A stretch of DNA of 64,000 nucleotides from Carpediemonas membranifera (lineage: Eukaryota > Fornicata), in assembly GCA_019828565.1 (NCBI GenBank), contig JAHDYR010000043.1, positions 1-64,000 on the forward strand, given 5' to 3'. The notes under the pieces are model-generated. The model was not told where the DNA came from and ran no database searches. It was given only the letters and a program-made list of their open reading frames with translations. Both the position numbers and the translations under genes were made by a program. Of this stretch, positions 41,201 through 50,784 are shown in pieces (the first letter of the stretch is position 1; each line of letters begins with the position of its first letter).

Positions 41201-44200
41201 GAGGAGCTGGAGAAATACTGGGGAGAGCGCAGGGCCAAATGGGTGGCCGACCTCAGCAGAAGTGCAAAAGGGGGGTATAGGGCCTCAAGGGCCTCAGTGG
41301 AAGCTGCCATCAGAAGGTGGTGGTGTGATAACCAATACAAGGGAATGCCGGAGAGCCTCCTCAAGGACGGAGTGATAACCACGGACAAGGCGGCCATCAG
41401 CGAGATCCTCTTGCAACAGTATGCTAGAGTCAGCAGAGGCAGGGAACCCACCTGGAAGACATGGAGGGGCAGGGACGGAAATGAGTTCAAGGAAAGCGAG
41501 GTCAAAGCCGCAATCAAAAGGATCAGGAGGGACACCGCACCAGGGCCTGACCTCACATCTGGAGACATGCTGAGAGAGCTGGATGAGAAAGGCCTTAGGG
41601 AAGTGACGAGGCTCATCAACAGGGTCTACAGGGAGGGCGACGTACCCAAAGCATGGAAGTATGCCACAGTGTCGGCCATACACAAGACAGGGAAGCCAAG
41701 GGTCAAGCCGGAATCATATAGACCAATATCCTTGACACCACTGCTGTACAGGGTCTATGGTAGATTGCTCAAGATACGTCTGGAAGCAGCAACGAAAAGG
41801 TTCATACCAAGAGAACAGGCTGGTTTCCAGTCAGACAGGGACGTCATCCAGCAGATACAGTACATTGTGCAGCGGCACCAGGAGGGGGTGAGACCACGTC
41901 AATCTTTCTGGACATCGAGAAGGCATATGACACGGTACCAAGGGACATTCTCATGGATAAGCTACAGGGTATGGGGGTGGAGGAGCACTTGATCAGGGCA
42001 ATTCAAGGCACAATAAAGGAAACCTGGATATCAGTCAAGGGGGCAAAGGCATGGGAAAGAACCAACAGGGGAGTTAAGCAAGGGTGCGTCCTGGCACCGA
42101 CACTGTTTGTGCTGTTCATAGCTAACTGGCCCCACCTGGCCAGAAAGAAAATCAAGGGAGAACGGTACGACATCAGAGAACCGCCAAGGACCACGAGCCA
42201 CCTCAGCGACCGACTACCGGCAGCACTTACCATGTTTGTGGATGACACTGCGGTCACAGGGAGCAAACCGGAGCATAGCCAGATGGTCGCCAACATAATG
42301 GTAGACATAATCAGAGAGCATGAAATGAGGGTGAACGTCCAGAAGAATGTAATGATTAGCGTGGACAGAACAGCCCTAGTCAGGATCGAGGGGGTAACAC
42401 TACTGCCAGAGAAGGAGGCGAGATACCTGGGATTATGGATCGCAAGTGGGAAGGACCCTATGTCGGCCTGCATAAGGCGGAAACAGGAGCAGAGCGAAAG
42501 GTACAAGAGACTGGTGAGATGGGCAGGGTGGACCAGGGCAAACATGCCAGCACTAGCGAGCAGGCTACTACTGGAAATATATATATGGCCCAGGATCCTC
42601 TTCGGAGTCGAGGTGTGGGGGAACGCACCGGGAGGTAGAAGGATCTGGAATGACTGGCAGGGAATCATGGCAGGAACAGGACCGGGAGGGGGCGCAGCCA
42701 TGAGGCTGATGAATGGATGGGTGGACCTCCAGGCACACATGGAATGGCTGGCAGTCAAAAGGATAGTCAACTACAGGGACCAGGATATACCAGTCAGAAA
42801 CAGAGAATGGGGGCGAGGCACGGTTATGTGGGAAGCTAGGGAGAGAGTGCAGCATCTACTGGAGGGCACCAGAGAGGGAGCCCCCAAACCAGCGCTACTG
42901 GATTATGGCATGGAAACGATCAGGAGGGGGTGGATGAAGCGGTGCAAAAGCCGTACGGCACTAGGACTAATGGAAATCATGGGGACAAGGAAATTAAGCA
43001 AGTGTCTGCAAGGTAAGCCTACGGTAGACCGAAAGGCTGGGAAGGGGCAAAGCAGGGCGGAATGGAAGAGAATTGTATCCATTGCAGCCAATGTCAGCCC
43101 ATCCCCATCGTCGGCAGAGAGAGGGGAGGGCCCTATGAGAGCCATCACAGAGCTGGCCCAAGGCGCTGACCTAAAGAGAGAAATTAGCAGACTATGCCCC
43201 CTATGCTCGGAGGAGTCGGAGGTGAGCCTATTCTACAGGATCATTAGGGAAAAGCCAGGACCAGCAAGGAAGCAGGAAATGATCAGGGAGTGGGCAGAGG
43301 GCCAGAGGCTAGGATCGGCAGCGCACATAATCTGTGAATGCCCGGCAGTAGACAGGGGAGATGCTTGGACAAAGCTGTGGACAGCAGCGAAGCACAAAAC
43401 TAAGGACTTGGAAGTAAGGCAGGGCCCCCAGGGCGAATGGTACCAGGAAAGACCCATCCTAGAATTACAGCAACTAATAATATGGGGCTCGGAGGACATT
43501 TGGGAAGGCCTCACGGCAGGACTACGGGAACTGGCAAAGGTTTACAACAGCTTCAAGGTGGAATAGAAGCATGTCATGAACCCCTGACTCCAGGACCGGG
43601 AAGGGATGGACAAGGAATCAGCCATGGACCACCCTCGCTGGGTGCTAAGCTCCTGGGATCAGTGAGGAAAGGCCCCACGTATCCCGGTAGCCAGGAACCA
43701 AAGCAAGGGAAGGAACGACTGCAAGGAAATAACAGGAAGGACAGACCAGAAATAAGAAAGAAAGGACATGCAACAAGGACAGAGCAAGGATAAGGTCAAG
43801 GAAATCCATATTCATATGGTTGCACCACTCGTTGGGACCCCAAGGAAACTGCAGGGACTGGCCACGGGGGTCGGAGGGGCAAGGTGCCCCTGCCGCCCTT
43901 GTTAACGACATGGGAAACCAGGGACATGTAGTGCAAGCGAAATGTTGTAAGGGGTAACAGGACAACCAGGCCCAGCGCCTGGGGGTACACCACCCATGCC
44001 CTGACCCACGCCACCTAACCAGGGTAGACAGCATGGACTTAGTCACTTTCCCCGCCTTCGGGTAGGCTTCCTAACAGAGTCGAGGGGGCATGGAATTGGG
44101 GAACCGGACAGACGAGAGGGTGCCGTGGCTGAACGGCTCTACAAGGACTGCAGGGAAGCAAGGAGTGTCATAGTCAAGGTCCTGCAGGACGATCCTGCCT

Positions 44201-44810
44201 GTCAATGCCCCGAGGACAGACCCCCAGGCTCCCCGGATAGTTGCCGGACTTTCAGGGAGACAGGAAAGCATATTTGCACGGAGATGGCCGCAGGGCCTCT
44301 GGGGCGATTGGAATCGGCTTTCCGCGGAGACAGTAGCACCGAAAGCCCAAGGCAAACGCTGCTGACCAGTTTGCCACGGGAAATAGGCAGTACCCCGGGG
44401 CACTCAGCTCCAAGACAACGGGAAACAAGCTCAGTCCGGGGTCAGAATCCAAGCACCATAAATTTCTTTCTTTCTTTCCCTTGCATTCCTGGATAGTCGG
44501 CCTCGGCCTCAAGCCCGAACATCGGCTGTGGCGCAGGGTGAAGAGCACGAGCTCCCTAAGCGTCAAGAGAGACGCTTCAATTGACTACTTAAGACAACAG
44601 ACACAGAACATATTCGGCCCGAAGACAGGGCTACACTCCTTCCGGAAGGGTGGGGCTTCCGAGCTGGCGTTGGGTGGAACGCCGCTCGAGGCGCTGCTTG
44701 CACTTGGTACCTGGAGGAGAGTGGAATCGATGAGAGCCTATATTGGCCCAGCCATCAGGACCAACACCGGATTCGCGGGGGAGTTGACGAAGAGCCTCCT
44801 CCGCCAGTAA
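34929..44810 (+). CDS. YR-4 tyrosine recombinase, interrupted by APE-1
   Basis: N-terminal part up to 35,815, C-terminal part 44,493-44,810. The first part carries the overlap motif S-D-F-I-P-S-E-G-D-D and the catalytic Arg in T-V-S-R-G-R-E-I-F, and breaks after F-N-P-A-R-A-L-H-S-W. The second resumes within the same loop and shows H-S-F-R-K-G-G-A-S-E-L and Tyr in M-R-A-Y-I-G-P. Both halves are open, so the insertion is what inactivates the gene. The open frame running from the first half on into 36,256 is a chance fusion with APE-1 leader sequence. The start of the ORF is not certain. Confidence 0.75.
35802..35815 (+). repeat. target-site duplication of APE-1, left copy
   Basis: CCTTGCATTCCTGG, repeated exactly at 44,479-44,492. 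It lies within the YR-4 recombinase gene, and the base before it differs from that of the right copy, so the duplication is 14 bp. Confidence 0.92.
36071..36088. repeat. 18-bp perfect palindrome in the APE-1 leader
   Basis: GCCGGTGCTAGCACCGGC reads the same on both strands. It lies 200 bp before ORF1, in the leader, and could fold in the RNA as a short hairpin. Function unknown. Confidence 0.7.
36289..39315 (+). CDS. APE-1 ORF1 with a Maelstrom/DnaQ-H-like domain
   Basis: A 1,008-residue open frame; a later Met at 36,415 (MQVEIPTRIRDSTQ) is an alternative start. Residues 1-310 form an unrecognised domain and about 330-415 are charged and disordered. Residues about 420-640 resemble the Maelstrom branch of DEDD exonucleases: I-D-F-E-C at 425-429 (the D-x-E strand); a middle strand then A-K-G-V-E-M-E-S-F-L, like the KG-x-E/K helix of that family; and C-P-Y-H ... 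C-Y-H-C-G-L-A at 619-633, like the C-x2-H...C zinc cluster followed by a C-A-L helix. Residues 660-950 are unrecognised and the tail is Arg/Asp/Gly-rich, suiting RNA binding. In animals Maelstrom acts in piRNA silencing of transposons; its use here is unknown. The family assignment comes from motifs only. Confidence 0.5.
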   Translation: MGETGRPGRRPHPDMYMWPDFRTQKFRPSLWTRKRGEILHSTMQVEIPTRIRDSTQKQWEDIRELLDSFLAERNDSRTLLLRRTGKFTGKSLNANSKGRKEVIMNARRILFATGVTDNKDIILRNPCGIHGLRDLFYMLTEALNPRDEEAKDMAQALEPKTLKAGFTGMARWPSEKDIETAILKPKEDGPIEWNGDRDSVKKAEGSFILVSGAHGDEAVEGVPYDKVWDPANQGPVTRVAYEQEDGKYRVILELSDTSAWSISRFMEEARDILRLQAPEAPAIWQAAWNKSGIYLKGRTNILGEGEETPLSNEPPFRKVRLEVLKATSVRSNRDEHADLDRSSASTVIDGDEEQHVKDKEERRQQATMPGRRSLDDSLLEVNKNMAGANQGKIDQDEEVDSNKDSSQPPRMPRKDKEKRLVIGAIDFECADPGVKKAGIPAIPVEGGIVLFDLSTGDILGHGHGLYYQDIPAASMDQARYTAWAVTGLPPATFVEVGTGRPPIEYEKHIHTFRDWANRLAAQLARIERSEGWKIIMYAKGVEMESFLLTNPTNGLEQGTREFFQARLVDEKKLPEILENNGKEEAGQNLRDNLDKANYLEAVTTWSNGWQNRSEPKGVCPYHRHTAGCYHCGLADTVVFTARIRALCKERMSTPDVYHYMGKALDKTMEAVGKAEPGMDIMGGPEFATRRDTFEIFGTYPIGDARDVSREVGDRILVVPDNGHRFGIGFGFGEVLLGMKGILLAPLTTMDNEGVLERSPLWTIMERATANQLRMVRVRKGLGAAREEDIITMAMLYDWWPSKEATAHQGVWGCDDLAESLRDYEKVIVNVKAPRNRGRITLGASFIPRDWGMVRVSEAGTILSRMRKEGARLVSAAIPDEPRANTVNVPGITYVPTIDGKSEQPYQSRFFDNGLEEKARRISTRMVGRHFGQDADQGHHDQHGDREEDRRVGHGAGGRAGVRADDRTGDRAGNMNRTSDLNHGGDDRERQGQHGNADERLVQREHLGR
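39278..39793 (+). CDS. APE-1 ORF2, small coiled-coil protein
   Basis: The first ATG (39,278) overlaps the end of ORF1 by 38 bp; Met 39,332 (MDNSKDHSSSTT) lies just after ORF1 and is also plausible. About 171 residues: a Ser/Lys/Asp-rich start, a short coiled coil (about residues 70-93, L-R-K-Q-L-A-E-A-Q-Q-E-I-S-A-L-K) and a strongly basic patch (H-K-H-K-K-A-K-K-T-K). It ends in an amphipathic helix with M-D-L-M-T-Q-F-I-M-V-M and an acidic tail. This layout fits a nucleic-acid-binding gag-like partner. No family recognised. Confidence 0.6.
   Translation: MRGSFSGNTWAGRGSEGGMDNSKDHSSSTTLKRKEGSTSRIMDSDSGKRSRHEEDTDWESGSRQATGMDSEKLRLRKQLAEAQQEISALKAARLMQEQGHGRLVLSGAATKPSKEKPTIPRHKHKKAKKTKEISPMDLMTQFIMVMQSLQGQQVSQAEDSCRGSGESTEEE
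39794..40125 (+). other. APE-1 spacer between ORF2 and ORF3
   Basis: A 332-bp stretch without a protein-like frame. It is rich in short runs of C and G (GGGGGGG near 39,920) and holds inverted words such as GGCCCGG. It may help translation of ORF3, but nothing decisive is visible. Confidence 0.5.
40126..43566 (+). CDS. APE-1 ORF3: APE endonuclease + reverse transcriptase + C-terminal Cys/His motif
   Basis: Starts at ATG 40,126 (MVTYKILSLNTEGH). Endonuclease: N10, Q-E-T-W (E43), N-V-Y-G-P-P (Y152), G-D-W-N-I-D (186-191) and, in the second frame, G-S-A-H-N-G-I in place of the usual S-D-H. RT: D-T-A-P-G-P-D, Y-R-P-I-S-L-T and A-G-F-Q; then in the third frame F-L-D-I-E-K-A-Y-D, K-Q-G-C-V-L-A-P and M-F-V-D-D-T. 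The C-terminus has C-P-L-C ... H-I-I-C-E-C (43,195-43,340). Frame changes fall near 40,725 and at the five-G run at 41,883-41,887. The second separates otherwise perfect RT motifs, so sequencing error or very recent decay is likely. The encoded enzyme nicks DNA and copies the element RNA into it. Confidence 0.85.
43567..44462 (+). other. APE-1 3' untranslated region
   Basis: Shared by all sizeable copies (45,767-46,680 and 55,001-55,910, both inverted). It includes an open stretch of about 110 codons (from 44,125) that is kept in every copy, but it looks more like a sequence constraint or chance than a known protein. The last 65 bp also occur alone as fragment d. Confidence 0.75.
44463..44478 (+). 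repeat. APE-1 3' tail (TTTC)n
   Basis: The element ends in three to four TTTC units directly before the right target duplication. The unit number varies: three here and in fragment d, about four in copy b, and about five in copy c. This fits slippage of RT during priming at the tail. Confidence 0.8.
44479..44492 (+). repeat. target-site duplication of APE-1, right copy
   Basis: Exact match to 35,802-35,815. YR-4 recombinase coding resumes immediately after it. Confidence 0.92.
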
Positions 44811-44936
44811 ACATCTTGCGTTCCAGCAAGAACCTCCGAGGCGGTAATGGATTCCGCTGGGGGTATGCCTGCCCGAGGTCAGACAGGACGTGACTGGGCA
44901 GAGAGCACCTATTACGGCAGTTGCGGTATAACCGTT

Positions 44937-45075
44937 GGGTAGTACCCCAGCTCATTGTCGCAAGGGCGACGGGACGTGGGCGAGGCCGGCAATCGCCGGA
45001 TGCCCGCGTCATTGGTCAAGATTGGTCGGCGCAGTTTATGCGGCCAGATGACGAACGATTCGCAGCCGGTGGCTG
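44937..45075 (+). repeat. YR-5 left repeat A1
   Basis: 139 bp identical to A2 at 50,646-50,784. It contains the conserved CAGTTTATG and the first codons of ORF1. Confidence 0.9.
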
Positions 45076-45629
45076 CGACGGCCGAGGAAGTGGCAGAACT
45101 GCGTACCACGGTGCAGGAGATGCAGAAAGCTCAGGAGAGATCCACCAAGATCCTCGAGAGGATGGCCGCCGCAAGCGCCGAATCTGAAGCGGATTTCCAC
45201 GAGGAACTGGCGTTTGAAGAAGATGAACAAGACCCCATCATGGCTTCCCTTTCATACATTGAGGCCATGACCGAGCTGCCGAAGAAGCGCCCTCTTCTGG
45301 AGGAGGCGAAGTTCCTTCGGAAGGTTCAAACGATCCTCACCTCTTCTACAGACACGAAACTCCTCAAGCGTCTTTCCCCCCTCCTCTCCGCCCGGCGTAG
45401 AGCTCTGATGATGAAGGATGAAGATTACAACGACGTCACAGTCACCTACTTTCAGAACCAGGTATGGAAGGCCATCGCGGACAAAGGAACCCTCGACGAG
45501 TCCCAGATCGAGTCCTTCGAGCTCAAGTCTAAGATTCACGGAGCCAAGCGAAAGGGCGACAAGTTTCAGCCTCCGGGAGGCGGGGGCCGAGGCGGCAGCT
45601 CTCGCGGTCGCAACCGGCAGTCAAACTAA
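45048..45629 (+). CDS. YR-5 ORF1 (gag-like)
   Basis: ATG 45,048 (MTNDSQPVAATAEEVAEL), 193 residues, no break. Coiled coil at about residues 10-45 and an acidic stretch. The family block is L-P-K-K-R-P-L-L-E-E-A-K-F-L-R-K-V, then A-R-R-R-A-L-M-M-K-D-E-D-Y-N-D-V, then a Gly/Arg tail (GGGGRGGSSRGRNRQSN) that looks like an RNA-binding RGG-type end. The RT frame follows within about 12 bp. Confidence 0.72.
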   Translation: MTNDSQPVAATAEEVAELRTTVQEMQKAQERSTKILERMAAASAESEADFHEELAFEEDEQDPIMASLSYIEAMTELPKKRPLLEEAKFLRKVQTILTSSTDTKLLKRLSPLLSARRRALMMKDEDYNDVTVTYFQNQVWKAIADKGTLDESQIESFELKSKIHGAKRKGDKFQPPGGGGRGGSSRGRNRQSN

Positions 45630-45640
45630 CCGAGAACCAC

Positions 45641-48600
45641 CTCTTCCCATCGATAACTGGCGACGTGTGGCGACTCTGGGAGCGCTTCGGCGCCTCAGAG
45701 CACGTCGTCAGCCTACTCAGAGACGGCGTTCCAATATCACTGACCGCGCCTCCGTCGGCGGCCGCAGAAAGAAAGAAAGAAATTTATGGTGCTTGGATTC
45801 TGACCCCGGACTGAGCTTGTTTCCCGTTGTCTTGGAGCTGAGTGCCCCGGGGTACTGCCTATTTCCCGTGGCAAACTGGTCAGCAGCGTTTGCCTTGGGC
45901 TTTCGGTGCTACTGTCTCCGCGGAAAGCCGATTCCAATCGCCCCAGAGGCCCTGCGGCCATCTCCGTGCAAATATGCTTTCCTGTCTCCCTGAAAGTCCG
46001 GCAACTATCCGGGGAGCCTGGGGGTCTGTCCTCGGGGCATTGACAGGCAGGATCGTCCTGCAGAACCTTGACTATGACACTCCTTGCTTCCCTGCAGTCC
46101 TTGTAGAGCCGTTCAGCCACGGCACCCTCTCGTCTGTCCGGTTCCCCAATTCCATGCCCCCTCGACTCTGTTAAGAAGCCTACCCGAAGGCGGGGAAAGT
46201 GACTAAGTCCATGCTGTCTACCCCGGTTAGGTGGCGTGGGTCAGGGCATGGGTGGTGTACCCCCAGGCGCTGGGCCTGGTTGTCCTGTTACCCCTTACAA
46301 CATTTCGCTTGCACTACATGTCCTTGGTTTCCCATGTCGTTAACAAGGGCGGCAGGGGCACCTGTGCCCCTCCGACCCCCGTGGCCAGTCCCTGCAGTTT
46401 CCTTGGGGTCCCAACGAGTGGTGCAACCATATGAATATGGATTTCCTTGACCTTGTCCTTGCTCTGTCCTTGTCGCATGTCCTTTCTTCCATAATTCTGA
46501 TCTGTCCTTCCCTGTTCTTTCCTTGCAATCGTTCCTTCCCTTGCTTTGGTTCCTGGCTAACGGGATACGTGGGGCCTTTTCTCACTGATCCCCGGAGCTT
46601 TGCGCCCAGCGAGGGTGGTCCATGGCTGCTTCCTTGTCCATCCCTTCCCGGTCCTGGAGTCAGGGGTTCATGACATGCTTCTATTCCACCTTGAAGCTGT
46701 TGTAAACCTTTGCCAGTTCCCGTAGTCCTGCCGTGAGGCCTTCCCAAATGTCCTCCGAGCCCCATATTATTAGTTGCTGTAATTCTAGGATGGGTCTTTC
46801 CTGGTACCATTCGCCCTGGGGGCCCTGCCTTACTTCCAAGTCCTTAGTTTTGTGCTTCGCTGCTGTCCACAGCTTTGTCCAAGCTTCTCCCCTGTCTACT
46901 GCCGGGCATTCACAGATTATGTGCGCTGCCGATCCTAGCCTCTGGCCCTCTGCCCACTCCCTGATCATTTCCTGCTTCCTTGCTGGTCCTGGCTTTTTCC
47001 CTAATGATCCTGTAGAACAGGCTCACCTCCGACTCCTCCGAGCATAGGGGGCATAGTCTGCTAATTTCTCTCTTTAGGTCAGCGCCTTGGGCCAGCTCTG
47101 TGATGGCTCTCATAGGGCCCTCCCCTCTCTCTGCCGACGATGGGGATGGGCTGACATTGGCTGCAATGGATACAATTCTCTTCCATTCCGCCCTGCTTTG
47201 CCCCTTCCCAGCCTTTCGGTCTACCGTAGGCTTACCTTGCAGACACTTGCTTAATTTCCTTGTCCCCATGATTTCCATTAGTCCTAGTGCCGTACGGCTT
47301 TTGCACCGCTTCATCCACCCCCTCCTGATCGTTTCCATGCCATAATCCAGTAGCGCTGGTTTGGGGGCTCCCTCTCTGGTGCCCTCCAGTAGATGCTGCA
47401 CTCTCTCCCTAGCTTCCCACATAACCGTGCCTCGCCCCCATTCTCTGTTTCTGACTGGTATATCCTGGTCCCTGTAGTTGACTATCCTTTTGACTGCCAG
47501 CCATTCCATGTGTGCCTGGAGGTCCACCCATCCATTCATCAGCCTCATGGCTGCGCCCCCTCCCGGTCCTGTTCCTGCCATGATTCCCTGCCAGTCATTC
47601 CAGATCCTTCTACCTCCCGGTGCGTTCCCCCACACCTCGACTCCGAAGAGGATCCTGGGCCATATATATATTTCCAGTAGTAGCCTGCTCGCTAGTGCTG
47701 GCATGTTTGCCCTGGTCCACCCTGCCCATCTCACCAGTCTCTTGTACCTTTCGCTCTGCTCCTGTTTCCGCCTTATGCAGGCCGACATAGGGTCCTTCCC
47801 ACTTGCGATCCATAATCCCAGGTATCTCGCCTCTCGGCGGCCGCACCACAGACGCGACTGGACCCACGTGTTCGGGCCAAGCTCCAACAGCTGTTGAACG
47901 AGGGCATTCTCCGCAGAACGACCCTGCAGTCCCTCCGCCATTCGGCCCCGATCTTCCCTGTTTCGAAAGGCTCGGACGACATCCGAGTAATACACGACCT
48001 CCGAGAACTCAACACCGTGACGGAGGAGACCCGAGTCTTCCGCCTCTTCGGCATCAAACGTGCTTTGGCGACGCTCACGGCCGGGGACTGGATGACGAAG
48101 ATCGACCTCCGCTCGGGGTACTCTCAAGTCCCAGTCAGGGAGCAGGACAGGACACTTCTGGGCGTGGTCACTCCGGAGGGCGAGGCATTCTGCTACACTG
48201 GACTCCCCTTCGGTTGAACCGCGGCTCCGTTCTACTTTCAGACAATAACCATCCAGGCCGCAAAGATCATCGCCAGGCGCCTCCAGATCCACGTTTGCGT
48301 GTATCTAGACGACTTCCTCCTATCGTCTGCGCGCAAGGAGCACCTGGCATGGGCAACACACGAGGCCCTCGAGCTCATGCGCTCCCTCGGCCTCATTCCG
48401 GGGCTGGACAAGTGTATTCTTCAGCCTACACGCTGCTTGGAGTACCTCGGCCTCCTCATCAATACGGAAAACACTTCAGTGCGCCTTTCCAGCGACAAGG
48501 CGCGCAAGTATCAGCAGACGTTGATATCCGCGTTGGAGAGCGACTCCATCAGCGCCGTCGACTACTCCAAGATCCTAGGGCGTCTCTCCTTCTTCGCTTC

Positions 48601-49644
48601 CGCAGCGCATGCAGCACAGCTCAAGCTGCGGCCGTTGCAAGCAAGACAGCCGAGAGGCAGAGTACCTTTGGATGCAGCCCTCAAGCAAGAGCTCGCCCAG
48701 TGGGTCTCACTGCTGCAGCAGCGCCCAGCCAAGTCATTTATCGAGCTCAGGGCCCTCTGGGACATGACAGGCTCCCTGGAGATGACAGTGGCGTCCGACG
48801 CATCCAGCTTCGGCTGGGGGCCAGAGTATACCTCGGAGAGAACAACAGATCGGCGCATGGGCACTTCCCCCCGCACATAGTGAACGCCCACATCTGCACA
48901 AAGGAGCTTTTCGCAGTCGTTCGGGGCATCGAACTCATCTCTCCACAGCCGCAGGTGCGCACCCTGACATTTTTCTGCGACAACTCGGCCGTAGTCTCGT
49001 GGGTCAACAAGGGCGGATCGACAAGAGCAGACCAGACAGTCATGAGCCTACTCCACGAGCTGCAACAACACCTCGACAGCAGAAACCTCGTGGCTCGATG
49101 TCTTCACATCGCAGGACACCTCAACGTGGAGCCGGACAGGCTGAGCCGGTTCATGAAGCTCGAGTGGTCGACCCCGCGTTCAGTCCTCGAGCGAATCCAG
49201 CGCAACTGGGGACCAGTGCAGGTCGACGCGACCGCCGCTCCCACTCGCCGCTTGGCCCTCCCAGGATTCGCTCAGCACGGATGGACTCTCGCAGAACACG
49301 GCCTGTCTCGGGACTGGACGGGGATGAGAGTCTTCGCAGCTCCTCCAGTAGCGATGATTCCAGCGACATATCTGCATATTCGGACGATTCGGTCGCCGAC
49401 CCAGACTGGATCCCCTCAGACGTGGAGGTCAGCTGCGATAATAGTGACTCCGGACATCCCGTCACCAGAACTCCGCCGCTTGCTAGCCCTCTCATCAGTT
49501 CCCAAGATGTACTTCAGAGTGAACCAAGATCTTCTGTCGGACTCCGAGCTGTCGCGGCTGGCCGAGAGGGGCAGGATAAGGCTCATCGCGATGATCATCA
49601 GGACTTCGAGTTCCTCCTCCACCACGACAGGCTCTCACATCTGA
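45641..49644 (+). CDS. YR-5 RT-RNase H, split by APE-1 copy b
   Basis: The parts are 45,641-45,766 and 47,846-49,644. The first ends in L-T-A-P-P-S-A-A-A and the second begins P-Q-T-R-L-D-P-R, as in relatives. There is no ATG at the family start: F-P-S-I-T replaces F-P-S-M-N. RT: L-R-H-S-A-P-I-F-P-V and K-I-D-L-R-S-G-Y-S. An in-frame TGA (48,215-48,217) stands where relatives have the Trp of F-G-W-T-A-A-P; V-Y-L-D-D-F-L follows. A shift lies near 48,820 in the RNase H start. The end reads H-I-A-G-H-L-N-V-E-P-D-R-L-S-R and the YR overlap. Confidence 0.78.
45755..45766 (+). repeat. target-site duplication of APE-1 copy b, left copy
   Basis: TCGGCGGCCGCA, repeated at 47,834-47,845. Confidence 0.9.
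45767..47833 (-). mobile_element. APE-1 copy b, 5'-truncated, inverted
   Basis: A 2,067-bp minus-strand copy corresponding to about 42,415-44,478 of APE-1. It contains the last third of ORF3 (from the ARYLGLWIASGKD region), the 3' UTR and a GAAA-repeat tail complement at its left end. It is flanked by a 12-bp duplication in the YR-5 RT gene. Confidence 0.9.
46681..47833 (-). pseudogene. C-terminal part of APE-1 ORF3 (copy b)
   Basis: Encodes the region after RT and the C-P-L-C ... H-I-I-C-E-C motif, ending V-Y-N-S-F-K-V-E. One frame break lies near 46,995 compared with the full copy. It has no start, endonuclease or RT and is non-functional. Confidence 0.85.
47834..47845 (+). repeat. target-site duplication of APE-1 copy b, right copy
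   Basis: Exact repeat of 45,755-45,766. The bases before the two copies differ (G and C), so the length is 12 bp. Confidence 0.9.
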
Positions 49645-50503
49645 GCCTAGAGGCGTCACGCAGGGCAGTCGCGGGCTACCTCGTCAAGTTCAACGCGTCG
49701 AGAGACACCACGCTATCACACGCGGCGCAGCTCAGGCAGCACCTCATGAGCGAAGCCAAGACCTCGGGGCCCGACACGATCGGCAAGAAGGGACACTGGA
49801 TTTGCAAAGCGGCCCCACTGATCTGCGACTGGACCCCCCGCAGGACAGCAGCGAGATCATCCGATCAGTCCGCAACGTAGCATCCACCACCAGACTGACT
49901 GGCGGGGCTCGACCGGTGACGAGCGACATAATCCGGTCGGGTTTCCGACGTTGGAAACAAGATCCGAAGACGTTCCAGGCGGTCTTGTTCGCCGCACTCT
50001 GCTTCCAAACTGTCAGCCGCGGCAAGGAAATCTTCACTCTGACGAGGGGAGACGTGACGTTCAGCCCAGAGGGCGACGCGACGCTGTTCATGGCACGCAC
50101 CAAGACTACCACAGCGGTGAAGAAGCTCGTGGTCAACGCCACCTTTGACTCATTCAACATCGCGAAGGCGCTCCAGCTTTGGGTCAACTTGGCCACGAAG
50201 CGCGACACGGATTCACTATGGAGGAAGGTCAACGGAGACACGATCAGCAAGACAGAGGGGCTGTCAGAAGGCGCAATGAGGCGCTGGATCGCAGCAGTGT
50301 TTGGCGACTCCGTCACTTGGCACAGCTTCAGAAAGGGCGCGGCGACCGAGCTCGCCGTCGCCGGCACTCCTGAGCACGTGCTGATGGCACTGGGGAACTG
50401 GCGCTCCGCGAAGAGCCTGCTGGCGTACACCGGCAATGGCATCCGCCAGCACCCCGCGGTCCAGAGAGACATCGCCAGGTCTCTTTTGGGCAAGCCACTG
50501 TAA
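49281..50503 (+). CDS. YR-5 tyrosine recombinase, one frameshift
   Basis: Starts at ATG 49,281 (MDSRRTRPVSGLDGDESL), inside the RT-RNase H gene in another frame, with a Ser/Asp-rich stretch and V-A-D-P-D-W-I-P-S-D. A shift at the C-run near 49,838 separates the N-terminal core-binding half from the catalytic half. The latter has Arg in T-V-S-R-G-K-E-I-F, H-S-F-R-K-G and Tyr in L-A-Y-T-G-N. The overlap with RT is about 360 bp. Confidence 0.8.
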
Positions 50504-50595
50504 ACATTCGATGGGATGTTTATGGTGCAGGCTGTTGCGACCTCACGGGAGGTGACAGCTAGGAGTTAATGATATCTCCTCGGCCGGCGGGACAA

Positions 50596-50645
50596 CCCCG
50601 TTGGATCTACGGAGTGTAGAGGGTCAGGTGGCCCGCGAGTCGGGC
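50596..50645 (+). repeat. YR-5 repeat B1
   Basis: 50 bp from CCCCGTTGGATCTACGG to GAGTCGGGC, joined directly to A2. It matches B2. Confidence 0.88.
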
Positions 50646-50784
50646 GGGTAGTACCCCAGCTCATTGTCGCAAGGGCGACGGGACGTGGGCGAGGCCGGCA
50701 ATCGCCGGATGCCCGCGTCATTGGTCAAGATTGGTCGGCGCAGTTTATGCGGCCAGATGACGAACGATTCGCAGCCGGTGGCTG
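50646..50784 (+). repeat. YR-5 repeat A2
   Basis: 139 bp identical to A1. After it a spacer holds a perfect 9-bp stem (AAGACTTAC 50,834-50,842 with GTAAGTCTT 50,860-50,868). Confidence 0.9.

Larger units (their letters stand above)
35816..44478 (+). mobile_element. APE-1: full-length APE-type non-LTR retrotransposon with Maelstrom-like ORF1
   Basis: An 8,663-bp element fixed at both ends by a 14-bp target duplication. The order is a 473-bp leader, ORF1 (about 1,000 residues, Maelstrom-like), a small coiled-coil ORF2 overlapping ORF1, a 332-bp gap, ORF3 (APE endonuclease + RT + Cys/His motif), a 0.9-kb 3' UTR and a (TTTC)n tail. Two 5'-truncated copies and a tail fragment in this window show recent activity in the lineage. 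Because the duplication brackets everything, ORF1 certainly belongs to the mobile unit. Confidence 0.9.
32808..44936 (+). mobile_element. YR-4: DIRS/Ngaro-like retrotransposon, split by full-length APE-1
   Basis: The element consists of 32,808-35,815 and 44,493-44,936; between them sits APE-1 with its 14-bp target duplication. Removing the insert restores the recombinase frame. The left end begins directly after the right end of YR-3. The right end enters a B-type sequence (CCGTTGGGTAG) that is cut by YR-5, and the 30 bp after YR-5 (51,002-51,031) may be its remainder. Confidence 0.7.

Noticed and set aside
44125-44496. A 123-codon frame in the APE-1 3' region as a fourth ORF
   Set aside because: It runs into the tail and beyond the element end. 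It has no domain, and its conservation follows from the recent age of the copies.
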